The translations under genes and the position numbers were made by a program. A DNA stretch of 60,000 nt, from positions 101,811,311 through 101,871,310 of the forward strand of contig CM043947.1 of the NCBI GenBank assembly GCA_014529385.2, given 5' to 3'. The notes below the pieces were generated by a model, which did no database searches, was not told the origin of the DNA, and saw only the letters and a program-made list of their open reading frames with translations. This document shows, piece by piece, positions 45,391-57,121 of this stretch (within the stretch, counting starts at the first letter, position 1; the number at the start of each line of letters is the position of its first letter). The DNA comes from Adiantum capillus-veneris. Lineage: Eukaryota > Streptophyta > Polypodiopsida > Polypodiales > Pteridaceae.

Positions 45391-45752
45391 GAGAATTTTT
45401 TTTTTGGTGGCAGGGCATTGAATGCCCTGCCACCCATCAACCATATTGTACTTGATTCACTTTTTAAAAAAAGTGCAAGGGTAGATAATAGACCCAAAAT
45501 AGTCACCCACAAGCCGCATTGTTTGCAAAATTGACAATTGTACACATCATAGGCAAAATGAATTGATTGGAAAATGTAATAATGACAATTGTACAACATC
45601 ATAGGCATAAAGAATTGATTGGAAAAAGGAATTGCGGTGACAAATGTAATAATATACATGGTTCAAAAAGACGTATAAAATCCGTCTCATGATACATAAG
45701 CTATGAGAAACCCTAAACTAATGCTATCTAGCTACGGCTAAACTGACGTCGT

Positions 45753-47062
45753 CTAGTCAGACGTCTCATCGCGTCCAAGCGGCGTATCTGTCGGATTCTG
45801 CAAAAAAAGACAATAAGACAGCTTTCAGTAAGTATAAACATATAACGACATTTATAAAACAATACAAAAAATAAAAAAGAGTAAACCCTAATACTAACCA
45901 TGCCGCCGCGAGAACTGAGAATGTCCATCAGGGCGTTTAAGCCCTTCCTGCCTGCGTACTCGCGCTCGTACGGTGTGGGATCACGTCCTGTCATCGACCA
46001 CTGTCAAAACATACAAAGATTTCATTATGTTAGAATTAAAAAACTCATAAACCCTAAACTATCGAACATAAAGAGCAATGTGAAAACACTTACAAAATCG
46101 GCCTCAAATGATGCCCATCCACCGCTCCCCAAGTGGTGCGAGCTCCCTGCCTCTACTCGCGCTCTGGCTGCATCCTTTTGTTGCTTCCACTTGCCGGGAT
46201 TCTCGCGCGCTGCTTTCTTCGCATTCTTCCAATCTTCTTTGGCCAGCCAATCTGGCCTGTTCCACCCATTCTTGATTGCTTTTTGCACTTTGGAACGCTT
46301 GTGTTTGCAGTATTCGCGCATTCGAATCTTCATCAGGTCTTCATTGAAGCGCTGATCCCGTGTTGGAACGGGAAACTCATCATGAAGTATGCTGATGACT
46401 CTGTTTTTTAAATCACTTGGTACTTCACTCCATTTGTTTAGTATGTAGTGTCTAAACAGCTGAGAGCAAAGACCATGCATGCGCGAGATCACCTTTTTGC
46501 CGTCATCATCCATGATGATGCCGCCGCTGATGTCGACGGAGTAAGGCAAGCCCTCTGGCCGGTGACGCGTGAACCTGGGTGTCTCGGCAGGGGTCTCTAG
46601 CGGCGTGTCGATGGGGGTACGGACGTCAGGTGTCTCCACCGGTGTCTGGGCCCCGAAGCGAGGAGTGTCGAGTGGGGTGGCTCCTGGCGGAGTAGGTAGA
46701 GGTGTGTAGCTTCTAGGAACAGTCAGCCGTGCAAAACCTGGCGTAGATGGCAATGCTGTGGCTGGTGTGGGGGCGGGCAAAGAAGGGGAGGGTAAAGAGC
46801 CTCGTCGAACACGAGGCGGTGTGGAGGCATCGGTGGCGGAATCCCCACAACAACCGCCACCGCCACCACTAGAGCGCCGGTGTCTAGACGAGTGTGAAGC
46901 TCGTCTCGTCGACGCCGAAGCTTCGGAGCGCGCCGAATGCTCCGAAAGAGAGGGAGATGCGGATGGAGTAGGAACGCGCGATGATGCGCCAGAGCGATGA
47001 CGCTCCACGTACCACTGTCTCTGCTGCGGTGACAAAGAAGAAAGAAACTCCTCATCATCCAT
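45753..47062 (-). CDS. Transposase_24-like (Ptta/En/Spm, TNPA-type) accessory protein, intact
   Basis: Three exons on the minus strand: 46094-47062, 45899-46000 and 45753-45797, all with GT...AG introns, giving 371 residues with no stop. Start ATG 47062 follows an acceptor-like TGCAG|GT; upstream in-frame codons look like intron. Residues about 1-200 are Pro/Thr/Ser-rich (repeats of TPxETP). Residues about 200-320 hold the conserved domain: GGIIMDDDGKKVISRMHGLC, FRHYILNKWSEVPSDLKNRV, WNRPDWLAKEDWKNAKKAAR. The last exons give WSMTGRDPTPYEREYAGRKG. In En/Spm the second protein binds subterminal repeats; that role is inferred. It lies 272 bp downstream of the transposase stop, possibly from one alternatively spliced transcript. 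Copy 1 has a frameshifted version. Confidence 0.85.
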
Positions 47063-47334
47063 ACCTGCATTAAACACACGAATATTTAAACTTAATATTG
47101 AATGAATAGAGTAGACAATGACGCAAAGACCATTAAATACAATGACGTAATGACGCATATAAATACAATGACGCAATGAATTGAGTGATAGAAGAGGCAA
47201 GTCGAAAACTCAGAATTTTCAATCAAAAGATGTGAGCGCGAGTAGAAAAGAGCGTTATACACCATGGAAGGTACTTAGAGAGCCAGAGCTTTTACAACAC
47301 GGAGCAAAATTGTTCAAATACAATATTTGTGGCT

Positions 47335-50300
47335 TTAAGAGATCTCTCTCTCATCCTCGCATAACTCAGCATAACTTCCTATATCTATATAGAGCTCTCC
47401 GTTTAAACACATATCCTCTGTTTCATTTTGTAGCTCCTCTGCATGCACCCCATATAGAGTAGTAGCATCTTGATGCTCGTCTGGCACCACCGCAGCGGCT
47501 TCTGATTGAGCATCTTCTCTGATCTCCTCCATTGATGTCGTTGTGATTGGCACATGGTAGCCTTCATACGTCCTTGCACTACGAGGGGCTACCTCTATGA
47601 CGTACCACCAGTTTGATGTAGACTTTGTAGGATGAAATATTACCTGCCAGAGCCACATAACTTACATGAGAGCTTTCAAGCACATAACTTGTAAAAGGGG
47701 GATGTTAACTATTTACATACTTACTTGTTCACAATGCTCGGGTAGTACGAAAGTGTCTCTTAGGTCAGTCCATTTCTTAGTAGAATCCACCTCAAGAAAA
47801 CCAGACTCTCCTCTACGCACAGTAGCGTTGCGACCCTCCATGATTATCTTGAACCATTGCACGTCGAACAAGTCGACAAAAAATCCTCTGTAATCGATCC
47901 TCAAAATCTCTTGCAGCGTGCCGAAGTAAGTGAGTTCCGCCACCACAGGATCTGCATCAGAGGAACGTCGTCGACTAGACTGTTCAAATTTTGCCATGAT
48001 TCCACAATCTTGAGTAAAACGCTTTTTGTCGATTCGTTCCACCCTAAAATGTCGACCTTTACACCATGCTGCTGTGTATGACTTATACTACAACGAACAA
48101 AGATTATGAGTGGCCGTTCAAACGTTTATAAATAAAGTCACTTGCTAGTCGTACATTGCAAACTTACCTTGGTCGCGCAACCCCGAGAGTACTCCCACTC
48201 TTCTTCAGTCACTTCGTCACCGCATTGTTGTGCGCTTTTCAATTGGTTGTGCAACCATCTTAAGCTCATGAAGGTTGGTAGGCTCTCCAGAACCGCTGGA
48301 TAGTGCATCGGTGGTCGTCTTCCCCGTCTCCACTCGATTCGTGCCCTTTGTCGCTCTTGCTTTGCATCCTCATATTGTGAAATCCACTTTTGCATCACTG
48401 GATTGTGAAGCATGCAAAATCAGTTGATTTTAGCCTCTAGATCTTCCGTCATCTTCTTCTCAACACCGAGATTGCACATGACAATCCCAGATATGCGCTC
48501 ATCATCTATGGTTCGCCATAGCGTGTCCCGGGATTTATCAAATCCGTCTAGCCACTCTCCAATGTACACTAGGGACTCTGATACCAACCAACCTTCTGCC
48601 ATGCTACCCTCCGGACGTGCCTTTTGACGCACATATCCCTTAAGCGTTTTCATGAAACGCTCTAAGAAGAACATCCATCTGGAATGAACTGTGCCAGCTA
48701 TTTCCACCTCATCAACTATGTGAACAAGAAGATGCACCTGAATGGTTAGCATTGTAGTAGGAAAATGTTTCTCAAACATGCACACAAGCTCCGCAGCATT
48801 TAGTTTGGCGAATGGTATGGAGTCTACGTTGATCTCCTTTTGTGAGATCCATTGCACCAGCTTTGCAAGTTTGTAGATTGTGTTACGGATGTCGAGAGAC
48901 AAACATCCCTCAATGGCAACCGGTAAAATAAACTGTAAAGTATGTGCAGCAATGATATTAAAGTCCACATTTTATGCAATGATATTAAAGTCCACTATGA
49001 ACGTACCTGACACATTTTATGCCAATCGTGTGACTTCAAACCGGTAAGCTTTCCTTCTTTAGTAAAACACGTTCGGAGCGAGTGCATTACGCCAGTGGGG
49101 GTCCGCAAAGATCGAATGGTCTCTTTTACTTTGCGTTCTTGGGCTCCTGTGAAAATCCATGGTGCTTTAGGGAGTTTTATCGATCCATCAGACGCTGTTT
49201 GCAGCCAATATTGCTCCATACGATCCACATTTCTAAGGTCAACTCTGGCTCCCAGAGTATCTTTCTTGCCGGTCAGATGGTCCCATAGTAGATTACCCAC
49301 ATTCTTGAATATGTGCATTGGATCGAGCAAGTGATTGATCATGAGTCGGGGCCAGTATGGTAACTCGTACCATAGAGATAGTCTCTTCATCCCTGGAGGC
49401 AATCCGTCATCGCACATCTCCTTCTTCTCTAACCATGCTTGTGCAGACATCATTGGTGGCTCTCTTCCCAAAAATCCATCACGTAACACATGATTCTCTG
49501 GAAGATATGCTTGATGACCTTCGTAGATTTGCTTCTTCAGTGAGGGTGCCCTACGTGCATTCAGTCTAGGTCCACATGTGACACATGCTCTGTATCCGCT
49601 TGTTTGAAGCCCTGCATGTATACACATGATAATAGATCAACTATGGGAAAAAACAAGATTTACAGTGTCTGAGTGAGGAGTTTTAATAGATCACCTGAGC
49701 ATTCTGTTAGCCCGGGATAGTCATGCATGGTCCACATTAGAATGCCTCTGATCAAAGCATTCCGTCGTCCTGTGTGTCGGCTCATATCCACCACCTCTAT
49801 GCCAATCCACAATTGTTGTAGCTCTTCCAATAGTGGACGAAGATACACATCCATATTCCCCTTTATATCGCCCTGGCACAATCAAGCTTAGCCATAGGTG
49901 CCCCTTCTTCGTAGTCAACCACGGGGGAATGTTGTAGTTGACGATGACAACGGGCCATACACTGTAAGATGTTGATCTTTGACCAAATGGATTTACGCCA
50001 TCCATAGCCAGGCCTAAGCGCAAATTTCGAGCTTCCCTGGCAAAATCCGACCATGTTCCATCTATATGTTTCCACGCTACGCAATCTGCAGGAATTCGTA
50101 GCACACCATCCGAAGATTTATTCTCCTCATGCCATGATGCTAGGGCGGCCATGGACTTACATTCGAAGAAATGCTTGATGCGAGGAAGCAGAGGGAAATG
50201 TCGCAAAACCTTTTGTGGAATTTTTGTCCCGTGGAGATCTACTCGATATCTTTCGGAATCACATTTCGGACACTTCTCCATGTCTATGTATTCCCCTCTG

Positions 50301-51060
50301 AAAAGAATGCAGTCATTAGGACAAGCGTGGATAGAATTGTAATCCATCCCCAAGTTTCGCAAAATCTTTCTTGCTTCATCTCGGGAATCTGGCATCACAT
50401 TGTCAGCTGGTAGTATGTGCTCTTTCAGCAATCTACACAACATAAAAATATGATACAGTCGTGTAAAAATCTATCAGATCATTATACATTTAGAGTTTTA
50501 TTAAAGTAAACTAATTGTAATAGATCACCTGAAAAGCGCTGTGACGCTAGTGTCACTCCATCCAAACTTTGCCTGCATGTTGAGAAGAACCAGGAGTGCT
50601 TTCAATCTAGACATACGTGCTCCATTATACAATGGCGTATCGGCTTCACTTTTCATATCATCATAGATAAGCCTTTCTGAATCCATGATCGTCTGGATCA
50701 TTTCATCAATCTCGGGCTCAAACATTGCCTCATTGGGAATGTGCTCTGCATGATCATCCCCGAGCTGTCAGAGGCTACATCTTGTGGCCTCACATATGCT
50801 GCTTGACCAAAGCGCCTGCGAACACGTCTATTGGGTTGCAAGATTGCTGCTTGTTGGCCAGCGTCAGAGTCCGACGAGTTATAATTGGCAACAACTCGAT
50901 CTATAATAGATGGATCGAACTCGCCAAATTCGCGAACGTGCTGCAAAGAAACACGTCTTGTCCGTCGCACAGCATGCTTGCATTGATTACAAGGACATAA
51001 GACCCTCGTTGAGAGATAGGTGTTTCGGTTGGACGGTCCCACATCCTCGTCGCTACTCAT
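47335..51060 (-). pseudogene. tnp2-type CACTA transposase, copy 2, full exon set but three lesions
   Basis: Six exons on the minus strand: 50529-51060, 49695-50432, 49007-49611, 48168-48932, 47725-48087 and 47335-47643; GT...AG introns of 74-96 bp. Their sum is 3,312 nt, about 1,103 residues, normal for the family. Order: transposase-associated Cys segment (VLCPCNQCKHAV), Transposase_21 core (CPKCDSERYR, LPLLPRIKHFFECKSMAALA, LAMDGVNPFGQRSTSYSVWP, YRACVTCGPRLNARRAP, LLDPMHIFKN, LTGLKSHDWHKM), DUF4218-like (VAIEGCLSLDIRNTIYKLAK, SRWMFFLERFMKTLKGYV, ARPEGSMAEG) and DUF4216-like tail (DVQWFKIIMEGRNATV, WWYVIEVAPR). Lesions: a 1-base loss in a C-run at 50758-50761, a 2-base loss at about 49860, and a CGA to TGA stop at 48420-48422. 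Copy 1 is undamaged at all three. It would cut and join element ends in the nucleus. Confidence 0.9.
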
Positions 51061-51122
51061 AATGAGGATAAAAAACTTATAACCTGGACAACAAATTTAA
51101 TATTCTATTGGCATTCTTCGTC

Positions 51123-51182
<60 letters not shown>

Positions 51183-51713
51183 ACCTCACATTCTCTAGTC
51201 ATGTCCAATCCCCGCACACCTCGGTCTAGAGGTGCACGGAGATCAGAACCACCGGGTTATAATCTCGTCTTTATTGGTCAATACCTATATTTGTGGGTAC
51301 AAGAAATCTACACACCCACGTCTACATGATACTGCATGTAGTGGACAAAATTCCTTTGCCTCTTCTCTAGCTGTAGCACTTCACAGCATCTTAACATCTT
51401 TTCACAGTAGATCTTTTCACTGTTCGTCTAACTCTAAACCCTAAACCGTAAGTAATTCTTGCGTGGACTCGATCTAACGTAAATAAGCGTAAATCTAAAT
51501 AAACGTAAATCTAACTAAAAATAAACCTAAATCTAATTTAACGTAAGTCTACATCTAACCTAATCTTTAACGTCTTTTGGGATAGTTTCCTACGACGTTA
51601 AAACTCTCTTCTTCTTGTGTGTGTGTGTGTATGTGTGTGGGTAAACCTAAATAAACCTAAGTCTAATCTAATATAACATAAATCTAAATCTAACGTAAAT
51701 TATGTTATATTAA
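51061..51713. other. Transposase upstream region, CT tract and TAAATCTA repeats
   Basis: Holds a (CT)n tract (51126-51180), a leader conserved with copy 1, two telomere-like TAAACCC units and degenerate AAATCTA repeats. About 170 bp (51470-51640) are repeated at 53510-53690. A 42-codon plus-strand frame (51201-51329, MSNPRTPRSRGARRSEPPGY) is identical in copy 1 but opposes the genes. Confidence 0.6.
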
Positions 51714-53067
51714 CACTAGGTTGGTAACCTAACAGGACATAAAAGTGTCCTTTCAAGGTTTTGAAAAAAACCTCCAAAACCATAGTAGATCCACTCATTT
51801 TGTAAAATCCTTTCATGAGGTTATAGTTCAAGGCCTACTACACATGGAAAAAATAAGAAACTTGTAAAATTTCTCATCTTTTGGTCACACCAAGCCTCCA
51901 AAGTTGATGGACCAGTACATTTTCATCAAAACAGTCATTTCTTACGTTTTGTTGCATAAAAATAAGATTAGGTATTTTTGTAGGACTTGAGATAAATTCC
52001 CTAGTTAACTTCAATGGGTTGGTGATCAGAACATATGATTGCTTCTCACTCACTATTTTTTGTTTTTCCAAAAGAAATAGGTACAAAAAAGTTGAATTTT
52101 GACCTTTCTGCAAACCTATCATCAAAGTTTCTATAGCCACGCTCAGTACAAATAATATATGCATGTTTTCGTAGTTCCCTATTGTCCTTTAGGTTCATAA
52201 GGAGCCATGGAGCATGTCAAAAGAATAATACATCTCTTACCAAGGGGAATCTTGAGGACAAAGATGAAGTGCTAAATACAAGAAACATGAAAAGTGGGCT
52301 CAACATTATGAGTTGTAGAATCCCGTAGAAACTATTCAATATCTAGCCAAATTGATCCTTATGACTAGATATGGTTACTACCTACGAAATGCATGTAGTT
52401 GTCACAAGAAACTAACAATATTGAGAAAGCTATATTTGATATACTAGAATGTTTTGTTTTCTTCTATAATTGAAAAGATCAACCATCGTTGTCTACTATG
52501 AAAAATAGGGTATTAGGTGCCCCAAAACTCAAGGATTATTAGCTTTATGTTACATTATGCGACATAGAAAATCAAAACTACATTTGGATATCATGAAAGC
52601 CACCAAAAAAATCATCGAAGAGCTAAAATTGGCTAAAAAACAGGATTTGATCATTTTTGTAATTTGTTCATAACTTACAACTTTAACATTTATTTCTCCC
52701 TAGAAGCATCGGAACATATTGAGGAATACTAAAGATAGTTCTCTAGCATTACAGACCTCACAAACATGAATTCTAGAGTGGTATAGTTGTAAAAAGTTGA
52801 AAAAAGCCAAAAACAGGACCCGTTTTTTCACACAGTTTAGGTTGTGAAATGTTGTGCAAGGACAAGGTTAAAGATGGAATTGATATTCCAAAAAAATGTC
52901 GAGTTTTTTTCAGCTCATGAGACAACTTTCTAGACAGATAGCACCTCAAAATCCATTTTGAAACTCTTGACATAATTCAAGGAAAATGATCACTTAACAG
53001 GACATAAAAGTGTCCCAGGACATAAAAGTGTCCCAGTACATAAAAGTGTCCCATTACCAACCTAGTG
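51714..53067. mobile_element. 1,354-bp TIR element nested in CACTA copy 2
   Basis: Ends are CACTAGGTTGGTAA and its complement TTACCAACCTAGTG, flanked by TTAA on both sides (51710-51713, 53068-53071). A hairpin motif GGACATAAAAGTGTCC occurs once at the left end (51735-51750) and three times at the right (53000-53015, 53018-53033 and a variant 53036-53051) at 18-bp spacing. The interior is AT-rich; frames on the minus strand (51874-52164, 52773-52973) are not recognised. It lies in the segment missing from copy 1, so no empty site is available. CACTA starts fit a CACTA element, but then the 3-bp flanks (TAA, TTA) would not match. Confidence 0.75.
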
Positions 53068-53129
53068 TTAAAAACAAAGAACTAAACTAACAGGGATTAT
53101 AAGAACCTTAAAACGGATTTAACACATAA

Positions 53130-53496
53130 TTTTTCACATAACTCGGCAAGAGTTGGCATTCTCATCACTAAAGATGTGAGAGTTAACTTCCAGCGGTGAC
53201 GCTGCCTCATCTCCATCCACATCTGACGACAGCAATTGGCCCTTTAGACCGTTCTTGCTCTTGTTACTAACTTTGAAGTTGCTGTTGAATGACTAGAGGT
53301 TGTCTAGATGGTCATTGTGTCGGGGATGTAGTGACTCTTGCCGCCCTGAAGATCCACCTTCTTCCCTATCTTCTGAAGACATTTCACCAGTACTTTTGGA
53401 TCGACGGAGCCCACCATGAGTGAAGGCAGCAATACCCTATATTCCATTGAGGGCTTTCTTCACCCGCTTCATGCAGGCATCGCAGTCTATGGAGAC
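53130..53496 (-). pseudogene. Captured host HMA (HIPP-like) gene fragment, copy 2
   Basis: Minus strand from 53496, after a TTTAG acceptor-like site: VSIDCDACMKRVKKALNGI (CxxC metal loop and first helix), TAG, then in another frame SLMVGSVDPKVLVKCLQKIG and KKVDLQGGK, ending at a TAG (53304-53306). Beyond it lies a hydrophilic stretch (NSNFKVSNKSKNGLKGQLLS, DVDGDEAASPLEVNSHIF) like the linker of plant HIPP proteins. The loss of about 10 residues between the two halves and the stops show that it is dead. It is on the same strand as, and upstream of, the transposase. Copy 1 has the first part only. Confidence 0.78.
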
Positions 53497-54080
53497 CTAA
53501 ATCTAATCTAATATAACGTAAATCTAAATCTAGCGTAAATAAACGTAAATCTAGTTAAAAATAAACCTAAATCTAATTTAATGTAAGTCTACATATAACC
53601 TAATCTTTAACGTCTTTTAAGATAGTTTCCTACGACGTTATAACTCTCTTCTTCTTGTGTGTGTGCACGTGTGTGGATGTGTGTGCCAATAAAAAGAGAT
53701 AAATGGTATAACCTTTCTATCACCCATGCCAAGTATGATAGATTGATTATTCCATTTTCCTCTTGAATAATAGGTCTTGAGTTCAACTCCTCGTCGGCTA
53801 GATCTTTAGGTCTTTTAATTTTAATTAGTTTCCTACGACGTTAAATTAGTTTCTCTCTCTTTCTCTCTCAATGTGTGTGCGTTTTTTTGGATCGTATGCA
53901 TGTTTTCTCTCTCTTTTCCTCTCTCAATGTGTGCGTTTTTTGTTTATGCATATTCTCTCTCTCTTTTCCTCTCTCAATGCGTGCGTTTTTTGTTTATGCA
54001 TGCTCTCTCTCTCTTTTTCTCTCTCAATGTGTGTGTGCATTCTTTGTTTATGTATGTGTGTGTGCGTTTTTGTTTTTGTT

Positions 54081-54130
<50 letters not shown>

Positions 54131-54277
54131 AACACTATGTGTGTGTGTATGTGTGTGTGAGAGAGAGAGAGAGGGAGAGAGAAAGAGGGGAAGGGAACAT
54201 GAGAATGAGGAGAGGGAAGGAGCATACCTGGCTCTCCTTCCTCTCCTCGTGTGTGTGTGTGTGTGTGTGTGGAGAAG

Positions 54278-54318
<41 letters not shown>

Positions 54319-54348
54319 GGGAGAGCGTTACCTGCTCCTTGCTTGAGG
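53497..54348. repeat. Upstream AT-rich repeats and simple-sequence block, copy 2
   Basis: TAAATCTA-type repeats, then CTCTC...AATGTGTGCG units (53850-54030), a CT tract (54085-54127), GT tract (54249-54271) and AG tract. It mirrors 11645-12512 in copy 1. ORFs of up to 168 codons here are low-complexity only. Confidence 0.85.
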
Positions 54349-54534
54349 GCGCCGAAAAACTCAGATCTGAGATCTGAGTTTTTGGGCGCGCTCGGTTATT
54401 TTTTTAGCCCAACCGACGTCGCTATGAGCGTCGCAAATTTCTTTGTAAATTTACGACGCTCATAGCGACGCCGGGATTTTTTTTTTTGAGCGTCGCTGTG
54501 TGAGCGTCGCTAATATGAATAGCCTCTTGTAGTG
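54349..54534. repeat. Right TIR region with AGATCT hairpin and inverted CGTCGCTATGAGCGTCGC arms, copy 2
   Basis: A hairpin at 54349-54389 (AAAAACTCAGATCT arms) is followed by GTCGCTATGAGCGTCGC and its complement around an AAATTTCTTTGTAAATTT centre (about 54417-54470), then two more repeats and the TIR. Copy 1 has two additional units in the left arm. Confidence 0.85.
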
Positions 54535-54537
54535 CAC

Positions 54538-55129
54538 ATGTTGCAGAAGAGACAGGGTACCTGAGTCCTGGAATGAGGATAGGGATATACCTAGAAAAGT
54601 GTATGTGATTGTTTGAAAAGATAGCCAGATAACTTTAATGATACTAAAGGAAAAATAAGTTAAAATACTCTAAAATATATATAAAAAAAGGTGGGAATGT
54701 CCTAATAAATTCATACTTTCAAGGATATACAATAGCTTGCATGCTTCTTTCAAATGCTTGAAGTGTATTCTCTAGTTAACTTCATTGGAATCATGTTTTC
54801 CTAGTATCAAGATACTACCTTGGAAATGTGCATTTACCAAACGATTTGGAGGGAGGGTGTATTTTGGAGGTTTATATTGCTGGCCAAAAATTTGATTCCA
54901 ATTTGTATATTAAGCTAAGTTAAGAATGGGGAAAGGGATCCTGATTTATGGCTTGGGAATCAACTTTGGGAGTATGATGGGATACATGTAGTTGGTGATA
55001 ACACTCATCTTAGGGGAACAAATCAGTTATTGTGCTCAACCAATATGCTTAAGAAAATCGTGTTGATGACCTTGAACCAAGGGTGATCCTATTTGAAATA
55101 TTTCTTGTGATTAAGGGATCCATGTAAGG
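54538..55129. other. No gene seen
   Basis: AT-rich flank between the CACTA target duplication and the 2-kb repeat. No coding, TIR or LTR structure was noticed. Confidence 0.5.
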
Positions 55130-57121
55130 GGGTTATACAAATTGGTGAGCAAGCATTTTCGAGGAACAAAATAATCGAGCAAGTCTCTTCGTGAATTCGT
55201 TATTACAAAGAGCGAATTGCAAAAGTACAAGAAGGTTTTTCAATATTGAAAACTAATCCCACAACCAAACTCAAATCCCATGGTGACTAATCCCACGGAA
55301 TCGAACTTGGAGCTAATTCAAGGTTGTCTCTTGCCTAGCTATGTGAGCATCTACTTCATTCAATGATCCCAATCCCATGTCTGTGCTGACGCTCTCATCA
55401 CCATGAAGATCATTGTCATCAAAGTCCTCTGTGATTGACTTAGAGCTCACTTGATCACTACATAGAGGATGGTGAGCCCCAAACCATCTTCCTTTTCTTT
55501 GAGGCTCTCCTAATTGCAAGACTATACCCAAATTTTCAAAACAGGAAATACGCTGGGAAATTTACACACATTTAGTGTAATTATCGGCAAAAGCTTCAAA
55601 TTTTGAGAGAAAAACTGGGAGAATTTCAAGTTTGCCCTATCAAGGAAAATGTGTTTTTCTAGCTTTGCACCGCCTAAGCATTAATGAGAAAAACATAATC
55701 AATTAGCTAGTAGTCAAGGGTACCTAGCATTCAAGAGCTTTCCTTGTCGGACAAACTGGATTAAAGAAGTTTAAGTTATATGATTTCTTCAGCTTGAAAA
55801 CTGAAGTGATCTGGCCAAATTCACAACATGTGGCGGCGCTGCATATCTTAAAGACAATCTATCCTAATGGGTGTTTCTACACTCTCATTTTTTGAAATCT
55901 TGGAAGATACCTTTCCAACCTCATAGCCATGGAAAGAAAACTCCTCGAGCAACCCATAGCATTGATCTAGTGATGCCATGATCGTAGTAAAATTCATTGT
56001 CCTCGGCGTTGCTATTTTTCTTGTGAGCTCCCCTCTTTTAGGCTCCCTACCTTGCAATATTGTTTGAGAAAAACTAATTTTCCAAAAATATAAAATTCCT
56101 TTTCTTAAATTTAGCACAAGAGGAAATTTTCAAAAATATTAGATTTATTTTTCAAGTTTTTACACTATTTTTCTCTATTTTGAGGTGGAATTTCTCATTT
56201 TCCCCTTGCTCTCAACCAGCATTTTTAAAATTAAAAACGACACTATATTAAGATGAGACACATTGTTCTCGAACACTGCTACTCTGCGTCCTTGCCCAAT
56301 AGCTATCGTCTCTAGATCGCATTTCTGCCTTACACGATGCGACGGCCCATGTTTGCCCTACCTTTCCATCCTTCACCCCATGAGGCATCTCCCCTAGATT
56401 CCTATTAATCCAACGCACTTTCAAAACTTGACCCACCTACTATATGCTCTTCATTAAACAAAAACAATTTATTCACAAAAGCCTTCAAAGATTGATTTCC
56501 CCTTGCATCACCTAGGCATTCCCCCTCTTGCCATGCTCGCCATCCCCCCTTCCCCTCTCCGTTCTCTCTTGTCAGCACGCTCCCCCCCCCCCCCCCCCCC
56601 CCCCCCCCTCCCCTCCCCCCCAACCCTCTTTCTACCACCTACTGCTTGTTGTCATAAACCTTGCAACCGAATCTGCCACAATTGGCCCAGTGAATGTGTG
56701 AGTTCCTTTTAAGTACATATTGTGCCTCACACTTTGACATATAGACAAAGCCATATCTCTGCATGTGGCGTCATACAACCTATGCTTGCCTTGTATCCAA
56801 CATATGTACACATGCTTGCATGCTTTTCTTCTGAAAGATTTTTTCTTAGCACCCAAATGAATGTCTCATCCTGAGGCACCCTTACGCCCAAACAAGATAA
56901 CCATGTTTTTGAGAAATGTACCAATGGTTTATTGCTAGCAGCCTCCATGACGTGTGAATCCCACTATGTCATTGGCAACATCGAAGGTTAACCAAATGCC
57001 TTGTTGGTGGATGTTGCAGAAAATAGAATTGAACAAAGAGTTGTTAGTTGGAGTGAAGCCTTTGCAGACATGCTTGTCAGAATGCCCCAACCTCTGGAGC
57101 AAAATAGGATATTTTGGGGAG
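55130..57121 (-). repeat. 2-kb dispersed repeat, copy in minus orientation
   Basis: Inverted partner of 31865-33823, with all the same short frames (55313-55531, 55848-56117, 56248-56436, 56727-56948) conserved but unrecognised. Main differences are a longer homopolymer (C-run 56582-56608) and small indels. The right border is where gypsy-like DNA begins (GTCCTTGAGG). Confidence 0.8.

Larger units (their letters stand above)
45140..54534 (-). mobile_element. CACTA (En/Spm) transposon, copy 2, 9,395 bp
   Basis: TIRs CACTACAAGAGG/ CCTCTTGTAGTG with target duplication CAC (45137-45139, 54535-54537). Same orientation and gene order as copy 1, and nearly identical in sequence. It is the longer copy: it retains the full transposase exon set, a larger captured HMA fragment and a nested 1.35-kb TIR element. 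It is inserted in non-coding DNA. Confidence 0.95.

Noticed and set aside
46025-47200. 391-codon ORF taken as one exon with start at 47200
   Set aside because: The first 46 codons run through an acceptor-like TGCAG|GT and look intronic, and the last codons cross a good donor (TTTT|GTAAGTG at 46093). The spliced model gives clean in-frame exons conserved in copy 1.
51714-53067. Assigning the nested element to piggyBac from the TTAA flanks alone
   Set aside because: TTAA is palindromic and could be chance extension of the TIR in AT-rich DNA; the TIR starts CACTAG, not the piggyBac CCY ends, and there is no transposase.
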